The notes: a model not told the origin generated them from the sequence alone. DNA of 64,000 nt from Vibrio fluminensis (GCF_015278125.1 NZ_JADILO010000020.1:1-64000); one strand, 5' to 3'; positions 9,462 to 20,816 are shown, counted from the first letter of the stretch. Program-made: numbers and translations.

Positions 9462-11864
9462 TTAGAAGGTTCTACCGATAGTGAAAGTGAAGAATTCTTC
9501 GTCGTCACCTTCATAAATTTCAATTGGTTTCGCAACCGAGAATACCAGTGGTCCCATTGGCGACATCCACTGCAGTGCTACACCGTAAGAGGCGCGATAG
9601 TTCATTGGATCAGAATAGTCATAGTAGTACTTTTCATCCACACCATCACGGAATACGAATTCCGTATCCCAAACACTCGCAGCATCAACAAAGGCACTGG
9701 TTCGAATTTGACTACGAACCTCTTCAGAAGCGAATGGCGTTGGGAAAATCAACTCTAGGCTCGCAAGCGCCACCGCGTTACCACCTACTGAGTCATCTGT
9801 TGCAGTCGTACAACCATTGTTACCACAACTGCCACTGCGATCGGTGTATACCGCACGAGGGCCTACACTATTCGAGCCAAAACCACGCAATGAGGTAAAG
9901 CCACCCGCATAGTAGTTTTCGTAGAATGGGAACAAGTTATCGTTGCCATCCGTCTTACCATAACCGTTACCATACCCCAAACGACCACGCATCAACAACG
10001 AGAAGTCATGCTTCTTAGTCAGCGGAATGTAATTTCTTACATCATACTGAAGCTTAAAGTACTTCGCGTCAGAGCCTGGTACGGTCATCATGTAAGAGGC
10101 ACGTTGGTAGTTACCTGCCGTTGGGAAGTAACCACGGTTTAGGTTATTGCGTGTCCATGATAGATTGATATCAAAATCATTGGTTACAATATCGCCTTCC
10201 GCCTGACCAATACTCTCTGCGAATAATGCAGCTTGATCGTAGGTCGGTACATTACCAATCTTGTTATGAGTATAGCCAATACCAAATTCGAAACGATTTA
10301 ACTCATCAAATGGGAAACCCCAAGTTAAGTTGGCGCCATAACTTTCGTTGGTGTAGTCGACAATACCCGCTTCAGACGCTTCAAAGGTGTTGTAGAAAAC
10401 TTTACCGCCAAGGCTTACACCATCAAGGTTCCAATATGGGTCGCGATACTCTAACGTTAGGTTTTTCGAGTAATCGTTCATCATCGCACTGATACCAACG
10501 CGATTACCAGTACCAGCAAAGTTATCTTGTTGCAGACCAACTTGGAAACTGATTCCCGACTCTGTACCGTAGCCAACACCAAAGTTAATGCTGCCAGAGT
10601 TCGCCTCTTTCACCTTGTAAACAAGATCAACTTGATCGTCACTACCAGGCACACGAACCGTTTGTACATCAACAGTTTCAAAGAAGCCAAGACGATTTAA
10701 GCGCCCTTTACTGGTTTCGATCGCTTTAGAGTTAAGCCAGCTGCCTTCCATTTGGCGCATTTCACGGCGCAATACTTCATCTTTGGTTGCATTGTTGCCA
10801 ACAAAGCGGATATCACGCACGTAAACACGTTGGCCAGGGTCAACGTTAACAACTAATGAAACTTGCTTGGTTTCTTCATTAAACTCAGGAATAGTGCGAA
10901 CTTGAGGATAGGCATACCCCGCCTCGCCTAAGACGCGTTTCACACCTTCTTCTAATGAAGTAACCGCTGAACCTTTATAAACCTCACCAGGTTCAAATGT
11001 TACCAAGCGTTCAAATTCAGCTTCTTTACCAATAAGGTCACCGCGGAACTTAACGCCCTCAACCGTGTACTGTTCACCTTCGTCGATAATCAAAGTGATA
11101 TAAACACCTTTTTTATCTGGTGAAATAGAAACTTGCGTTGAAACAACTTGGAATTTTAAATAACCACGCTCAAGGTAGTAGGTACGCAACGCTTCAATAT
11201 CGCCGGCCAATACTTGTTTTTGGTATTTATCATCTGAAAGGAAATTCCACCAAGATACGTTCGCATTAAGATTGAAGCGCGACATCAGCTCATCATCAGT
11301 AAATACCTTATTACCGATAAAGTTGATTTGTTGAATCTTAGCCGATACACCTTCAGTAAAAACAAACTTCAAGTCAGTACGGTTGCGTGGTAAAGGCGTA
11401 ATTACGGCCTGTACTGTTGCATTGTATTTACCCACACTGTAGTAAAAGTCTTCTAAGCCTTTCTCGATGTTTGACAAGGTCGTACGATCGAGCGCTTCAC
11501 CAACTCGAATACCTGACGCATCCAAGTTCTGTTGTAACTGCTCATCTTTTATCGCACTGTTGCCTGAGAACGAAATCGTCGAGATTGTTGGTCGTTCAGT
11601 GACTTGAACCATTAAAACGTTGTTATCTCGAGACACCTTAATGTCTTCAAAGTTACCGGTTGAATAAAGAGCTCGGATAATTTCCGCCACGTCTTGATTA
11701 CTAACGGTGTCACCGATACGAATAGGCATTTTCAATAGTGCCGCACCAAGCGTTACACGTTGTAAGCCATCGATTTGGATATCTTGCACTACAAAACTTT
11801 CTGCTGCGTTTGCTGAAACGCTGGTTGCCAAAAGTGTTGCCAACAGAATTTTTTTCATCGCCAT
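9462..11864 (-). CDS. bamA: Outer membrane protein assembly factor BamA
   Basis: Central Omp85-family subunit of the BAM complex, which folds and inserts beta-barrel proteins into the outer membrane. The 800 residues match the usual length. A signal peptide ([14 protein letters not shown], cleaved before AES) is followed by five POTRA domains (about 23-420) and a 16-strand barrel. [13 protein letters not shown] carries the conserved (V/L)RGF motif of the barrel lid loop, and the protein ends TFTIGRTF with the C-terminal aromatic signature. Starts at residue 1 or 3 are both possible, because the AAGGAA is rather far upstream. Two Cys pairs fall in a barrel loop (SCGNNGC). Confidence 0.98.
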   Translation of the reverse strand: MAMKKILLATLLATSVSANAAESFVVQDIQIDGLQRVTLGAALLKMPIRIGDTVSNQDVAEIIRALYSTGNFEDIKVSRDNNVLMVQVTERPTISTISFSGNSAIKDEQLQQNLDASGIRVGEALDRTTLSNIEKGLEDFYYSVGKYNATVQAVITPLPRNRTDLKFVFTEGVSAKIQQINFIGNKVFTDDELMSRFNLNANVSWWNFLSDDKYQKQVLAGDIEALRTYYLERGYLKFQVVSTQVSISPDKKGVYITLIIDEGEQYTVEGVKFRGDLIGKEAEFERLVTFEPGEVYKGSAVTSLEEGVKRVLGEAGYAYPQVRTIPEFNEETKQVSLVVNVDPGQRVYVRDIRFVGNNATKDEVLRREMRQMEGSWLNSKAIETSKGRLNRLGFFETVDVQTVRVPGSDDQVDLVYKVKEANSGSINFGVGYGTESGISFQVGLQQDNFAGTGNRVGISAMMNDYSKNLTLEYRDPYWNLDGVSLGGKVFYNTFEASEAGIVDYTNESYGANLTWGFPFDELNRFEFGIGYTHNKIGNVPTYDQAALFAESIGQAEGDIVTNDFDINLSWTRNNLNRGYFPTAGNYQRASYMMTVPGSDAKYFKLQYDVRNYIPLTKKHDFSLLMRGRLGYGNGYGKTDGNDNLFPFYENYYAGGFTSLRGFGSNSVGPRAVYTDRSGSCGNNGCTTATDDSVGGNAVALASLELIFPTPFASEEVRSQIRTSAFVDAASVWDTEFVFRDGVDEKYYYDYSDPMNYRASYGVALQWMSPMGPLVFSVAKPIEIYEGDDEEFFTFTIGRTF

Positions 11865-11903
11865 ATTTGTTTTAGTTATTCCTTACTACAACCTTCATCC
11901 ACG

Positions 11904-13262
11904 TTATAAGCGCGCAAAGTCGTTAAAAATCGCCACGGCCATTAGGGCAAATACAATTGCACCACCGAATCGGTAGCCCATCTCCTGCACTTTTTCTGGT
12001 ACAGGACGTCGAATAATTGCTTCAATCGCAAAGAACAATAAGTGTCCGCCATCTAGCATCGGTAATGGAACCAAGTTAATGATGCCTAAATTGACACTGA
12101 TTAAAGCTAAAAAGCCCAAAAAGTACACTAACCCATAATCAGCAGTCGTACCGGCGCCCTTAGCAATCGTAATCGGTCCACTTAAGTTATTTAATCCCAC
12201 ATCGCCCACTACTAGTTTTTTCAACATAGTAATGGTCAGTTCAATCACTTGCCCCGTTTTATCTATCGCTTTGCCGATAGACTCAAATACACCAAATTGT
12301 AAGTCGAAGCGATAATTTTCAGGCCATTCTGCGACTTCAGGAGCGATTCCAGCAAAGCCAATCGTTGTGCCATCTTTGAGTGCTTTACTTTGGGGAACTA
12401 AGTTCAGACTCAATCGTTGCTCGCCACGCATCACTTCAACATCGAGCGGATTATTCGGATTACCTCTAACGACTTCAACCAACTGTTGCCACTGATTGAT
12501 TGCTTGTCCATTAATCGCAACGATTTTATCACCAGACATTAAACCCGCAGTCTCACCTGCACCGCCCTCAGAAATACTTGCGAGTGTGGTTGAGATTTCT
12601 GGGGTATAAGGCCTAAAACCAAGGGCAGACATTGCCGACTGACTGTCTGGATCAAATTTCCAACCGTCAAGCGCTAAAGTAACCTGCTGTTCCATGCCGA
12701 TACTGTCGCTTGGGACAACGGTCATCGTCAGTGTCTCTTCACCAATGTGCGACACTAACTGCATGTTCACCGATTCCCAATCCGCGGTTTTGACGCCGGA
12801 AATCGCTTTTAGTTCCATTCCAGACTCTAAACCTGCCTGAGCGGCTATCGATTGAGGTTGAATGTCACCCACAACCGGCTTAACGGCTGGCACGCCAATA
12901 AGAAAAACCAACCAATAAGCAAAAATCGCAAACAAGAAGTTAAATACTGGACCTGCCGCGACAATCGCGGAACGTTTCCATAGAGACTTTTTATCAAACG
13001 CAAATTGCTGCATCTCTTGTGGTACGTCGTCAACACGGCTATCCAGCATCTTAACGTAGCCACCAAGTGGGATCATCGAGATGGTGTACTCCGTTCCGTC
13101 TTTACCCACTTTACGCCAAATTGATTTACCAAAACCAATCGAGAAACGCTCAACCTTCACGCCACAGCGTCGTGCAACCCAGAAGTGCCCAAACTCATGT
13201 ACCGCAACCAAAATACCTAGGGCAACGATAAACGAGATAAAGTTCCATAAGATGCCAGTCAT
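11904..13262 (-). CDS. rseP: RIP metalloprotease RseP
   Basis: Inner-membrane site-2 protease that cuts anti-sigma factor RseA after DegS, releasing sigma-E; it also removes remnant signal peptides. The 452 residues fit. The HEFGH zinc motif lies in the first transmembrane helix (about residues 22-26) and the LDGGH motif near 400 supplies the third ligand. Two PDZ domains lie between (about 120-310). The gene starts inside the end of dxr with a 4-nt overlap and precedes bamA, so the envelope-stress protease is co-expressed with the machine whose failures trigger that stress. Confidence 0.97.
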   Translation of the reverse strand: MTGILWNFISFIVALGILVAVHEFGHFWVARRCGVKVERFSIGFGKSIWRKVGKDGTEYTISMIPLGGYVKMLDSRVDDVPQEMQQFAFDKKSLWKRSAIVAAGPVFNFLFAIFAYWLVFLIGVPAVKPVVGDIQPQSIAAQAGLESGMELKAISGVKTADWESVNMQLVSHIGEETLTMTVVPSDSIGMEQQVTLALDGWKFDPDSQSAMSALGFRPYTPEISTTLASISEGGAGETAGLMSGDKIVAINGQAINQWQQLVEVVRGNPNNPLDVEVMRGEQRLSLNLVPQSKALKDGTTIGFAGIAPEVAEWPENYRFDLQFGVFESIGKAIDKTGQVIELTITMLKKLVVGDVGLNNLSGPITIAKGAGTTADYGLVYFLGFLALISVNLGIINLVPLPMLDGGHLLFFAIEAIIRRPVPEKVQEMGYRFGGAIVFALMAVAIFNDFARL

Positions 13263-14467
13263 GCTCTGCGTCCACTAATAAAGTTCGTTGCAAGAGATCG
13301 CGCTATTCTATCAACCTCTAAGATGCTCTCCAAGCTATCACAATTTAGCTGAGCATTCATCGAACAAATCCTTTCGGTTACCCAATTATTGACGCGCGCA
13401 ATATGGGTAAACGGGATCTTGCAATTTAAAAAGGCCTCGACCGCGATTTCATTTGCGGCATTTAGCGCCGTCGTTGCATGCTGGCCAATGTAACAAGCAT
13501 CAATCGCCAACTTCAAACAAGGGTAGCGCTTAAAGTCAGGCTCAAGGAAGGTCAACTCACCCACTTTGGTAAAATCGAGAGGTTTCACGCCAGCTGTAAC
13601 ACGCTCAGGGTATGACAGAGTTAGCGCGATAGGCGTCGCCATATCGGGTTCCCCCAACTGCGCTAATGTGGAACCATCTTTGTACTGCACCATTGAATGA
13701 ATGACTGATTGAGGATGAATCACCACCTTCATCTGCTCACGGCTGGCGTTAAACAACCACTTCGCTTCGATGTATTCCAAACCTTTGTTCATCATGGTGG
13801 CCGAATCTACCGAGATTTTTGGCCCCATCGACCAGTTGGGATGGGCTATCGCCTGCTCTGGAGTCACATGCTCAAGATCATCAAGATTAGAGTAACGGAA
13901 AGGGCCACCTGAACCCGTCAACAAAATATGCTCAATGCCGTATTCGGCAAGATCACAATGGCCAAGGTTAGTTTGAATCTCGCTTGGTAAGCACTGGAAA
14001 ATCGCATTATGCTCGCTATCAACAGGAAGCAGCTCAGCCCCACTTTGCTTAACCGCATCAACAAAAAGCTGGCCAGACATCACCAAGGCTTCTTTGTTTG
14101 CCAACAATACACGTTTCCCCGCTTGAACCGCAGCCATGGTTGGCATGAGGCCAGCAGCACCGACAATCGCGGCCATTACCGTATCAATCTCACTCATCGA
14201 CGACACATGACACATCGCCTCAACGCCCGCAGAAACCTCGATCTTTAAACCCGAAGAGCTAAGGATGTTGGCCAATGCCTTAGCGGATTGCTCATCAGCC
14301 ATCACCGCATATTTAGGCTGCCATTTAACACACAGCTGAGCCATTTTTTCGACGTTTTGACCAGCAACTAAGGCTACGAGTCGAAAGTGTTCAGGATTGT
14401 TTTCAATAACCTTCAATGTGCTAGCACCAATGGAGCCGGTTGCACCAAGAATTGTTAAATTACGCAT
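13259..14467 (-). CDS. dxr: 1-deoxy-D-xylulose 5-phosphate reductoisomerase
   Basis: NADPH-dependent enzyme converting DXP to 2-C-methyl-D-erythritol 4-phosphate in the MEP isoprenoid pathway. I start at 14467 so that the protein begins [17 protein letters not shown] with the NADPH-binding loop at the very N-terminus; the frame runs 11 codons further up. This gives 402 residues, close to the family. [12 protein letters not shown] and the [18 protein letters not shown] segment (metal and substrate binding) are conserved. It overlaps rseP by 4 nt. Together with uppS it supplies the undecaprenyl carrier for peptidoglycan and O-antigen. Confidence 0.97.
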   Translation of the reverse strand: MRNLTILGATGSIGASTLKVIENNPEHFRLVALVAGQNVEKMAQLCVKWQPKYAVMADEQSAKALANILSSSGLKIEVSAGVEAMCHVSSMSEIDTVMAAIVGAAGLMPTMAAVQAGKRVLLANKEALVMSGQLFVDAVKQSGAELLPVDSEHNAIFQCLPSEIQTNLGHCDLAEYGIEHILLTGSGGPFRYSNLDDLEHVTPEQAIAHPNWSMGPKISVDSATMMNKGLEYIEAKWLFNASREQMKVVIHPQSVIHSMVQYKDGSTLAQLGEPDMATPIALTLSYPERVTAGVKPLDFTKVGELTFLEPDFKRYPCLKLAIDACYIGQHATTALNAANEIAVEAFLNCKIPFTHIARVNNWVTERICSMNAQLNCDSLESILEVDRIARSLATNFISGRRA

Positions 14468-14512
14468 AGCGAAGAACCGATAGTTAAGAGAGCGAGACAA
14501 GCCTCGCCCTTC

Positions 14513-15358
14513 TTAAGAGAATAAGAAATAAAGGAGCGCAAATACAGGGAATGCAGCGGTTAAGCTGTCTACGCGGTCGAGCACGCCACCATGCCCTGGA
14601 ATAATATTGCTGCTGTCTTTAATGCCAGATACGCGTTTAAACATACTTTCGACTAAATCGCCCAATACAGAAATAACCACAGTAACTAATGTAATTCCGA
14701 TAAAAGCAGCAACACTTGCAAACTCGATATCAAACCATTCAGCAGTAGCCCAACCGACCAGCAGTGAAGTAATTAAACCGCCAATCAGACCTTCAATGGT
14801 TTTATTTGGACTTACGTGAGGCGCCATCTTACGTTTACCTAGACTCTTCCCTGCAAAGTAAGCACCGCTATCTGCAGCCCAAACAATAAAGCAAACATAG
14901 AGCACTAATTTTGCGCCATGATATGGGTCGGTAAGTACCCCTTCAGCGCGCAACATCACGATACTCCATAAAAATGGCAGCATAGTAAGGATGCCAAATA
15001 GATGACGAAGTAGTTTAGAGCCTTGCCATAGAGAGGCAGATTTAGGGTAAGTAACTGCTAGAGCACTTGAGAATAGCCACCAGATAAAGCCCGCGCTAAG
15101 CACGGCATAATGACTAATAGAGAGATGATTCAAACTGTATGCATCAAAAGGAATTAATGCGAAGCTCAACCCCGTCACCACCAAACTAGGCAATAGAGCG
15201 AGAATACGGTTATTGGTTTCGACAAACTGGGTCCATTCCCAAAAACCAATCAGAGTAACACCAGCAATTAGAGCGATAAAAAGAGGTAGAGAAAGCTTAA
15301 AAATCGCCAAAATCACTAATGGAGCCAGGATAAGCGCGGTGATAATTCGTTGTTTCAA
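14513..15358 (-). CDS. cdsA: Phosphatidate cytidylyltransferase
   Basis: Integral membrane enzyme making CDP-diacylglycerol from phosphatidate and CTP, the branch point for all membrane phospholipids. The 281 residues contain about eight hydrophobic segments, and the C-terminal CDP-transferase signature is present: VLGDLVESMFKRVSGIKDSS followed by IIPGHGGVLDRVDSL. It starts 10 nt after uppS and ends 45 nt before dxr. No oddity. Confidence 0.97.
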   Translation of the reverse strand: MKQRIITALILAPLVILAIFKLSLPLFIALIAGVTLIGFWEWTQFVETNNRILALLPSLVVTGLSFALIPFDAYSLNHLSISHYAVLSAGFIWWLFSSALAVTYPKSASLWQGSKLLRHLFGILTMLPFLWSIVMLRAEGVLTDPYHGAKLVLYVCFIVWAADSGAYFAGKSLGKRKMAPHVSPNKTIEGLIGGLITSLLVGWATAEWFDIEFASVAAFIGITLVTVVISVLGDLVESMFKRVSGIKDSSNIIPGHGGVLDRVDSLTAAFPVFALLYFLFS

Positions 15359-15368
15359 ACTTGAGTCC

Positions 15369-16124
15369 TTATTGGCATTCCATCAGTGCTCTAACTTGCT
15401 CGCCAGTGCACCCGAAACGACGTTCACGTTCGATAAACCAAGTAACAGCTTCAATTAAGCTATCCTCGTTAAATTCAGGCCAATAAATAGGGGTGAAATA
15501 CATTTCAGCGTAAGCAAGTTGCCAAAGCATGAAATTACTAATGCGACATTCGCCACTGGTGCGAATAAGTAAGTCAACTTCTGGCAGATCTGACATCGTC
15601 AGATGCTGAGTAATAAGAGATTCGTTAATTTGGTCTACGTTTAGCTCACCTTGCTGCACTTGTCGTGCAATCTGTTTGGTCGCTTCAGTAATATCCCATT
15701 TACCGCCATAGTTGGCAGCAATATTAATGACCATACCGCTATTGCCAGCGGTTAACTCTTCAGCCTGAGCAATTTTTTGCTGTAAACGTTGATTAAAACG
15801 GCTGGTATCGCCAATAACGCGAAGACGAAGACCATTTTTATGCAGTCGTTTTACTTCGGTAGATAGAACGGTAATAAACAGTTCCATCAATACACCCACC
15901 TCTTCTTCTGGGCGACGCCAGTTTTCGCTGCTGAATGCGAATAAGGTAACGGCTTTAATACCCAATCGAGCGGCAGTAGAAATGGTTTTGCGTACCGCAG
16001 AAACACCATTTTTATGACCAAATACGCGAGGTTTGCCTTGCGCTTTAGCCCAGCGGCCATTGCCATCCATAATGATAGCGATATGTTTGGGAAGCAGTTC
16101 AGGTGAGAGTTGTGAATTTTGCAT
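15369..16124 (-). CDS. uppS: Undecaprenyl diphosphate synthase
   Basis: Cis-prenyltransferase that condenses eight IPP onto FPP to give C55-PP, the lipid carrier for cell-wall sugars. The ATG at 16124 is preferred (251 residues); ten more open codons upstream are not needed. [13 protein letters not shown] carries the catalytic Asp. [11 protein letters not shown] is conserved, and the C-terminal substrate motif reads [15 protein letters not shown], where most relatives have RTGGE(H/Q)RISNF, a mild variation. It precedes cdsA by 10 nt. A strong terminator lies upstream, between it and frr. Confidence 0.96.
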   Translation of the reverse strand: MQNSQLSPELLPKHIAIIMDGNGRWAKAQGKPRVFGHKNGVSAVRKTISTAARLGIKAVTLFAFSSENWRRPEEEVGVLMELFITVLSTEVKRLHKNGLRLRVIGDTSRFNQRLQQKIAQAEELTAGNSGMVINIAANYGGKWDITEATKQIARQVQQGELNVDQINESLITQHLTMSDLPEVDLLIRTSGECRISNFMLWQLAYAEMYFTPIYWPEFNEDSLIEAVTWFIERERRFGCTGEQVRALMECQ

Positions 16125-16164
16125 AGAGATATCTAGGTAACTAGCAGGGGTCAAAGAGTAGCAT

Positions 16165-16201
16165 AAAAAAGCACTGCGCGCAGAGCGCAGTGCTTTTTTT
16201 T
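16165..16201 (-). terminator. Intrinsic terminator after frr
   Basis: GCACTGCGC and GCGCAGTGC pair around a short loop, with A6 on one side and T8 on the other, so it can work in both directions. On the minus strand it follows frr and separates it from uppS. Confidence 0.85.
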
Positions 16202-16217
16202 GAAGGAGGTTGAAGAA

Positions 16218-16775
16218 TTAAACTTCCATCAACTCTTTTTCTTTTGCCGCTAGTACGTCATCCACATTCTTAACAGCAACGTCTGTTAGTTTTTGGATTT
16301 CGTCTTGGCCTTTACGCTCTTCGTCTTCAGAGATTTCTTTATCTTTTAGAAGCGCTTTAAGATCGCTGTTTGCATCACGACGAATGTTACGTACTGCAAC
16401 ACGCGCGCCTTCTGCTTCACCACGTACGATCTTAACTAGATCTTTACGGCGTTCTTCCGTTAGTGGTGGAAGTGGAACGCGGATGATAGTACCTGCAGAC
16501 ATAGGGTTTAAGCCTAGGTCTGATTGCATGATCGCTTTTTCAACTTTTTGCGTTAGTTCGCGGTCGAAAACAGTGATTGCTAGAGTACGAGCATCTTCCG
16601 CTACTACGTTAGCCACTTGGTTAAGAGGCGTTGGTGCACCGTAATACTCTACAGATAGACCAGATAGTAGGCTTGGGTGTGCGCGACCCGTACGAACTTT
16701 AGAAAGGTTGTTCTTTAGAGCTTCAACACTCTTTTCCATGCGCTCTTGCGCGTCTTTTTTGATTTCGTTAATCAC
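16218..16775 (-). CDS. frr: Ribosome recycling factor
   Basis: RRF splits the post-termination ribosome together with EF-G. The 185 residues equal the E. coli length. The protein starts [21 protein letters not shown]; the conserved [14 protein letters not shown] segment (about 24-37) and the [21 protein letters not shown] hinge region are intact, and [11 protein letters not shown] is in the C-terminal helix. It lies about 90 nt after pyrH, in the classic rpsB-tsf-pyrH-frr order. Confidence 0.98.
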   Translation of the reverse strand: MINEIKKDAQERMEKSVEALKNNLSKVRTGRAHPSLLSGLSVEYYGAPTPLNQVANVVAEDARTLAITVFDRELTQKVEKAIMQSDLGLNPMSAGTIIRVPLPPLTEERRKDLVKIVRGEAEGARVAVRNIRRDANSDLKALLKDKEISEDEERKGQDEIQKLTDVAVKNVDDVLAAKEKELMEV

Positions 16776-16864
16776 GGTTTCACCTTAATAATTCTTCTTT
16801 CTCAAAGAAATTTTAACAGGGCTATTCGATAAGTCGCTACCTTTCTAAATAGCGACTTTACAGA

Positions 16865-17596
16865 TTAAGCTTTATCGGTAATCAAAGTACCTTCAGCCTC
16901 ACCCATAACCACGCGACGTAGCGCACCTGGTTTGTTCATATTGAATACGCGGATTGGCATTTTGTGGTCGCGAGCAAGTGTAAATGCTGCTAAATCCATC
17001 ACTTTTAGTTCTTTATCAAGAATTTCAGCGTAGCTAAGCGTATCATACAGCTCTGCGTCTGGGTTTGCTACTGGGTCAGCAGTAAATACGCCATCAACTT
17101 TCGTCGCTTTTAGAACTACGTCAGCTTCGATTTCGATACCGCGTAGGCACGCAGCTGAGTCAGTTGTAAAGAATGGGTTACCAGTACCTGCTGAGAAGAT
17201 AACAACGCGACCTTGACGTAGTTCGCGAATTGCATCAGCCCAGTTGTAATCGTCACACACACCTTTTAGTGGAATCGCAGACATTACACGTGCATTTACG
17301 TAAGCGCGGTGTAGCGCGTCACGCATTGCTAGGCCATTCATTACAGTAGCTAGCATACCCATGTGGTCACCCACTACACGGTTCATGCCTGCTTCAGCAA
17401 GACCTGCACCACGGAATAGGTTACCGCCGCCAATTACCACACCAACTTGAACACCTAGTTCTACCAGCTCTTTTACTTCCTGCGCCATACGGTCAAGAAT
17501 TGCAGGATCAATACCAAAACCTTCTGAGCCTTGAAGTGCTTCACCACTCAGTTTTAATAAGATACGTTGATATGCTGGTTTAGGGTTCGTAGTCAT
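16865..17596 (-). CDS. pyrH: UMP kinase
   Basis: Hexameric amino-acid-kinase-fold enzyme phosphorylating UMP to UDP in pyrimidine synthesis. The 243 residues fit. The N-terminal [11 protein letters not shown] carries the ATP-site Lys, [10 protein letters not shown] is the phosphate-binding loop, and [14 protein letters not shown] is the UMP-binding signature. It follows tsf after 167 nt that include the tsf terminator. A 10-bp stem after the stop (about 16830-16861) lacks a T run and was not called a terminator. Confidence 0.98.
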   Translation of the reverse strand: MTTNPKPAYQRILLKLSGEALQGSEGFGIDPAILDRMAQEVKELVELGVQVGVVIGGGNLFRGAGLAEAGMNRVVGDHMGMLATVMNGLAMRDALHRAYVNARVMSAIPLKGVCDDYNWADAIRELRQGRVVIFSAGTGNPFFTTDSAACLRGIEIEADVVLKATKVDGVFTADPVANPDAELYDTLSYAEILDKELKVMDLAAFTLARDHKMPIRVFNMNKPGALRRVVMGEAEGTLITDKA

Positions 17597-17712
17597 GGAT
17601 TTTACCTTCCAAAAAGAGAGTTATTAATTAACAGTCATGAATGAATACTAAATAAATGATTTGCCATCTATCAATACCAATTCATCACGATTAAAAATCG
17701 CTGGCTGATCAT

Positions 17713-17740
17713 AAAAAGACCGCAGCCATGGCTACGGTCT
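17713..17740 (-). terminator. Intrinsic terminator after tsf
   Basis: On the minus strand AGACCGTAGCC/GGCTGCGGTCT form a near-perfect stem running into TTTTTAT. It follows tsf and precedes pyrH. Confidence 0.85.
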
Positions 17741-17763
17741 AGATATCTCAGCGTCTCTAAGGA

Positions 17764-18606
17764 TTAACCTTTTTGAGCTAGAGCTACTTCTTCAGCGAAG
17801 CTTAGGCCTTCAGCTTTCTCGATACCTTCACCTACTTCTAGGCGAACGAAGTTAGAAACTGATGCACCGCGCTCTTTTAGGATTTCGCCAACAGACTTCT
17901 TAGGTTCCATAACGAAAGGCTGACCAGTTAGTGAAACTTCGCCAGTGAATTTCTTCATGCGACCTTCAACCATCTTCTCAGCGATTTCTTTAGGCTTACC
18001 TTCGTTCATCGCGATTTCAACTTGAACTTCACGCTCTTTAGCAACTACGTCAGCTGGTACGTCAGTTGGGTTAACGTATTCTGGACGTGATGCAGCAACG
18101 TGCATTGCAACGTGCTTAAGAGTTTCTGCGTCGCCTTCACCAGCAACAACTACACCGATTTTCTCACCGTGACGGTAAGTAGCGATAGCAGCGCCTTCAA
18201 GGTACTGTACGCGACGGATAGCAACGTTTTCGCCGATCTTAGCAACTAGAGCTACACGCTCTTCTTCAAACTTAGCAATTAGCTCTTCAACTGAAGCTTT
18301 AGAAGCTAGTGCTTCTTCTGCTACTTTCTCTGCGAATGCAGTGAAGTTGCCGTCTTTAGCAACGAAGTCAGTTTGACAGTTAACTTCAAGAAGAACAGCT
18401 ACGCCGTCTGCGTCTTTGATGATGATCGCGCCTTCAGCAGCTACGTTACCTGCTTTCTTAGCAGCTTTAGCAGCACCTGATTTACGCATGTTTTCGATTG
18501 CTAGTTCGATGTCGCCGTTAGTTTCAACAAGCGCCTTCTTACATTCCATCATACCTGCGCCAGTACGTTCGCGCAGTTCTTTTACTTGAGCAGCAGTAAC
18601 AGCCAT
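17764..18606 (-). CDS. tsf: Elongation factor Ts
   Basis: Guanine-nucleotide exchange factor for EF-Tu. The 280 residues are near the usual 283. An N-terminal UBA-like domain ([24 protein letters not shown]) contacts EF-Tu, and the conserved TDFVAKD motif (about 80-86) inserts near the Tu nucleotide pocket; two core subdomains and a coiled-coil insertion follow. It is co-transcribed with rpsB through a terminator-like attenuator at 18636-18670. Base composition (many GCA/GCT, GAA codons) is typical of a highly expressed gene. Confidence 0.98.
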   Translation of the reverse strand: MAVTAAQVKELRERTGAGMMECKKALVETNGDIELAIENMRKSGAAKAAKKAGNVAAEGAIIIKDADGVAVLLEVNCQTDFVAKDGNFTAFAEKVAEEALASKASVEELIAKFEEERVALVAKIGENVAIRRVQYLEGAAIATYRHGEKIGVVVAGEGDAETLKHVAMHVAASRPEYVNPTDVPADVVAKEREVQVEIAMNEGKPKEIAEKMVEGRMKKFTGEVSLTGQPFVMEPKKSVGEILKERGASVSNFVRLEVGEGIEKAEGLSFAEEVALAQKG

Positions 18607-18635
18607 TCTGTATTCCTCGGTTGATTCTCGATAGG

Positions 18636-18670
18636 GTAAAAATCAGGGGCCTACATTGTCGGCCCCTGAT
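18636..18670 (-). terminator. Attenuator/terminator between rpsB and tsf
   Basis: Perfect 10-bp arms ATCAGGGGCC and GGCCCCTGAT surround a 9-nt loop, followed on the minus strand by TTTTTA. It sits between rpsB and tsf, where enterobacteria also have an intrinsic terminator that lowers tsf relative to rpsB. Confidence 0.85.
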
Positions 18671-18737
18671 GATAACTATAACTCAGCGAATGCAACAATT
18701 AAGTTACACATGAGCTAAGTAAGACTCGGAGCCGCTA

Positions 18738-19466
18738 TTATTCAGCTTCTACGAAACCGTCTTTTTCAGCTACAACAGCAACGTCTTTGTTGCGACCTTC
18801 AGTTACTGCAGAAGCTACAGCATTTAGGTATAGTTGTACTGCGCGGATTGCGTCGTCGTTACCTGGGATGATGTAGTCTACGCCGTCTGGGTTAGAGTTA
18901 GTATCTACTACAGCGTATACTGGAATACCTAGGTTGTTAGCTTCTTTAATCGCAATGTGCTCGTGGTCAGCGTCGATTACGAATAGAGCGTCAGGTAGAC
19001 CACCCATATCTTTGATACCACCAAGAGATTTCTCTAGCTTCTCCATTTCACGAGTGCGCATTAGAGCTTCTTTCTTAGTTAGTTTATCAAAAGTACCGTC
19101 TTGAGACTGTGCTTCAAGATCTTTTAGACGCTTGATAGACTGACGAACAGTTTTGTAGTTCGTTAGCATACCGCCTAACCAGCGGTTGTTAACGTAGTAC
19201 TGGTTGCTTGCGATAGCAGCTTCTTTAACAGCTTCAGATGCAGCGCGTTTAGTACCTACGAATAGAACTTTACCTTTCTTCTCGCCAACTTTAGCTAGTT
19301 CAGCTAGAGCTTCGTTGAACATTGGTACAGTTTTTTCTAGGTTGATGATGTGAACGCGGTTACGAGCACCAAAGATGAATGGCTTCATTTTTGGGTTCCA
19401 GTAACGAGTTTGGTGACCGAAGTGAACACCAGCTTTCAGCATATCGCGCATTGATACAGTTGCCAT
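18738..19466 (-). CDS. rpsB: 30S ribosomal protein S2
   Basis: Small-subunit ribosomal protein. The ATG at 19466 gives 242 residues starting [19 protein letters not shown], the canonical N-terminus, preceded by AGAGG; the 11 codons open upstream belong to the leader. The signatures [14 protein letters not shown] and the [13 protein letters not shown] segment are intact. S2 is known in gammaproteobacteria to repress its own rpsB-tsf mRNA through the 5' leader, and the leader here has the expected fold-rich sequence. Confidence 0.98.
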   Translation of the reverse strand: MATVSMRDMLKAGVHFGHQTRYWNPKMKPFIFGARNRVHIINLEKTVPMFNEALAELAKVGEKKGKVLFVGTKRAASEAVKEAAIASNQYYVNNRWLGGMLTNYKTVRQSIKRLKDLEAQSQDGTFDKLTKKEALMRTREMEKLEKSLGGIKDMGGLPDALFVIDADHEHIAIKEANNLGIPVYAVVDTNSNPDGVDYIIPGNDDAIRAVQLYLNAVASAVTEGRNKDVAVVAEKDGFVEAE

Positions 19467-19640
19467 TTTAAAATCCTCTATGGGGTTAGGCCTCCACATC
19501 CCCCATGATTCCGACTAAGCTTTTGCTCAGCACCCCGGAATATGTGTCGGAATGTGTGTGATTTAAAGATAAATGTTTAGTGGAATTTGTCAGCTTCGCC
19601 GAACATCTAATTGAGTCGAAGAGAACAGACAATGTTTCCG
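19467..19640 (-). promoter_or_regulatory. rpsB 5' leader, probable S2 autoregulatory RNA
   Basis: About 175 nt lie between the putative start of transcription and the rpsB ATG. The RNA contains ATTCCGAC about 60 nt before GTCGGAAT (exact reverse complements), a TGAGC/GCTTA stem, and GGGG/CCCC blocks close to the Shine-Dalgarno AGAGG, giving alternative pairings that could hide the start. This fits the S2-binding leader known for this operon in gammaproteobacteria. The exact fold was not computed. Confidence 0.6.
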
Positions 19641-19646
19641 GCGCGC

Positions 19647-19661
19647 TTTATATCACATTTA
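19647..19661 (-). promoter_or_regulatory. Putative rpsB promoter (extended -10)
   Basis: On the minus strand TGTGATATAAA gives a TGn-TATAAA extended -10 (hexamer at 19647-19652) followed by the GC-rich GCGCGCC discriminator typical of stringently controlled ribosomal promoters. The -35 is weak. Confidence 0.45.
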
Positions 19662-19825
19662 GCCCCTAATTGGCTAGTAAAAAATCCCAACGCCACTATT
19701 GCTATTTCGCATGATTCTCGCCCTGAAGAGCCTGACTTCATTACTTAATGGTTTAGAAATTGAGTTAAACCCTCGCCATAATAGCAAAGTCAATTCACCG
19801 ATAGAGCCATCCCCGCGCAAGCTAC

Positions 19826-19854
19826 TTGGGTATAACGCCTCTTCCTGTTAAAAT
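19826..19854 (+). promoter_or_regulatory. Putative sigma70 promoter of map
   Basis: TTGGGT (19826-19831) and TAAAAT (19849-19854) are separated by 17 nt, about 49 nt before the map start codon. The remainder of the 436-bp rpsB/map divergent region (19467-19902) holds the rpsB leader and promoter and nothing else recognisable. Confidence 0.5.
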
Positions 19855-19902
19855 GCGTTAATTCGCACATTTATGTGCTGTAGAGAAAGTAGAGAAAAGC
19901 CA

Positions 19903-20781
19903 ATGTCAATCAAGATTAAAACGGCTGAAGAAGTCGAACGTATGCGCCTAGCAGGTAGCTTAGCTGCCGAAGTTCTAGAAATGATCGAACCTCACATTAA
20001 AGCTGGGGTAACGACAGATGAACTAAACCAAATTTGTCACGATTTTGCTCTAGAGAAAGGCGCTTACTCAGCTCCACTCGATTACCATGGTTTTCCTAAA
20101 TCAATTTGTACTTCGATCAACCATATCGTTTGTCACGGCATTCCTGCGACACAAGATGAAATGGGCGCTAATGGTCAAATGAAGCCAGCGGTACTGAAAG
20201 ACGGTGACATTATCAACGTAGATATCACTGTAATTGTCCCTGACGATGAAAACGCAGACCTAAGTGTTCGACCTGCTGGTTATCACGGCGATACATCTAA
20301 AATGTTCTTTGTTGGCGATGTTTCACCAGAAGACAAACGCCTATGCATGGTCACGCAAGAAGCCCTATACGTAGGTATGCGTCAAGTTAAGCCAGGCGCA
20401 ACAGTCGGTGATATCGGTACAGCAATAGAGAAATACATCAAGACCAATAACAAGAACAACCCTCGCAATAAGTTTTCAATTGTGAAGGACTTCTGTGGTC
20501 ACGGTATTGGTAACGAGTTCCACGAGGAACCACAAGTGGTTCATTACCGTAACAGCGACCGCCGCCAATTCAAAGAAGGCATGTGCTTCACTATCGAACC
20601 AATGATCAACGCAGGTAAGTTTGGTTGTACAGTCGACGCTGAAGATGACTGGACGGTCTACACTGGTGACGGTAAGAAGTCAGCGCAATACGAGCACACC
20701 ATTGTTGTCACTAAAGATGGCTGTGAAGTGTTAACACTGCGTAGCGATGACACGATTCCTCGTTTTATGAAAAACGCCTAA
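19903..20781 (+). CDS. map: Methionine aminopeptidase, type I
   Basis: Removes the initiator Met from nascent proteins. The ATG at 19903 (292 residues) begins MSIKIKTAEEVERMRLAGSLAAEVL; ten open codons upstream lack family similarity. Metal ligands are recognisable: Asp in VDITVIV, Asp in GYHGDTSKMF, His in GHGIGNEFHE, Glu in FTIEPM and the last Glu in QYEHTIVV. It is longer than E. coli Map (264) through an insert around PDDENADLSV. It diverges from rpsB and ends in an intrinsic terminator. Confidence 0.97.
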   Translation: MSIKIKTAEEVERMRLAGSLAAEVLEMIEPHIKAGVTTDELNQICHDFALEKGAYSAPLDYHGFPKSICTSINHIVCHGIPATQDEMGANGQMKPAVLKDGDIINVDITVIVPDDENADLSVRPAGYHGDTSKMFFVGDVSPEDKRLCMVTQEALYVGMRQVKPGATVGDIGTAIEKYIKTNNKNNPRNKFSIVKDFCGHGIGNEFHEEPQVVHYRNSDRRQFKEGMCFTIEPMINAGKFGCTVDAEDDWTVYTGDGKKSAQYEHTIVVTKDGCEVLTLRSDDTIPRFMKNA

Positions 20782-20788
20782 TTATCTT

Positions 20789-20816
20789 ATCCCCGCTTCT
20801 GCGGGGATATTTTTAT
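20789..20816 (+). terminator. Intrinsic terminator after map
   Basis: ATCCCCGC and GCGGGGAT pair around TTCT and are followed by ATTTTTAT, just after the map stop. Confidence 0.85.

Noticed and set aside
16830..16861. Hairpin after pyrH as an intrinsic terminator
   Set aside because: The stem is good (AAGTCGCTA/TAGCGACTT) but no T run follows on the minus strand.
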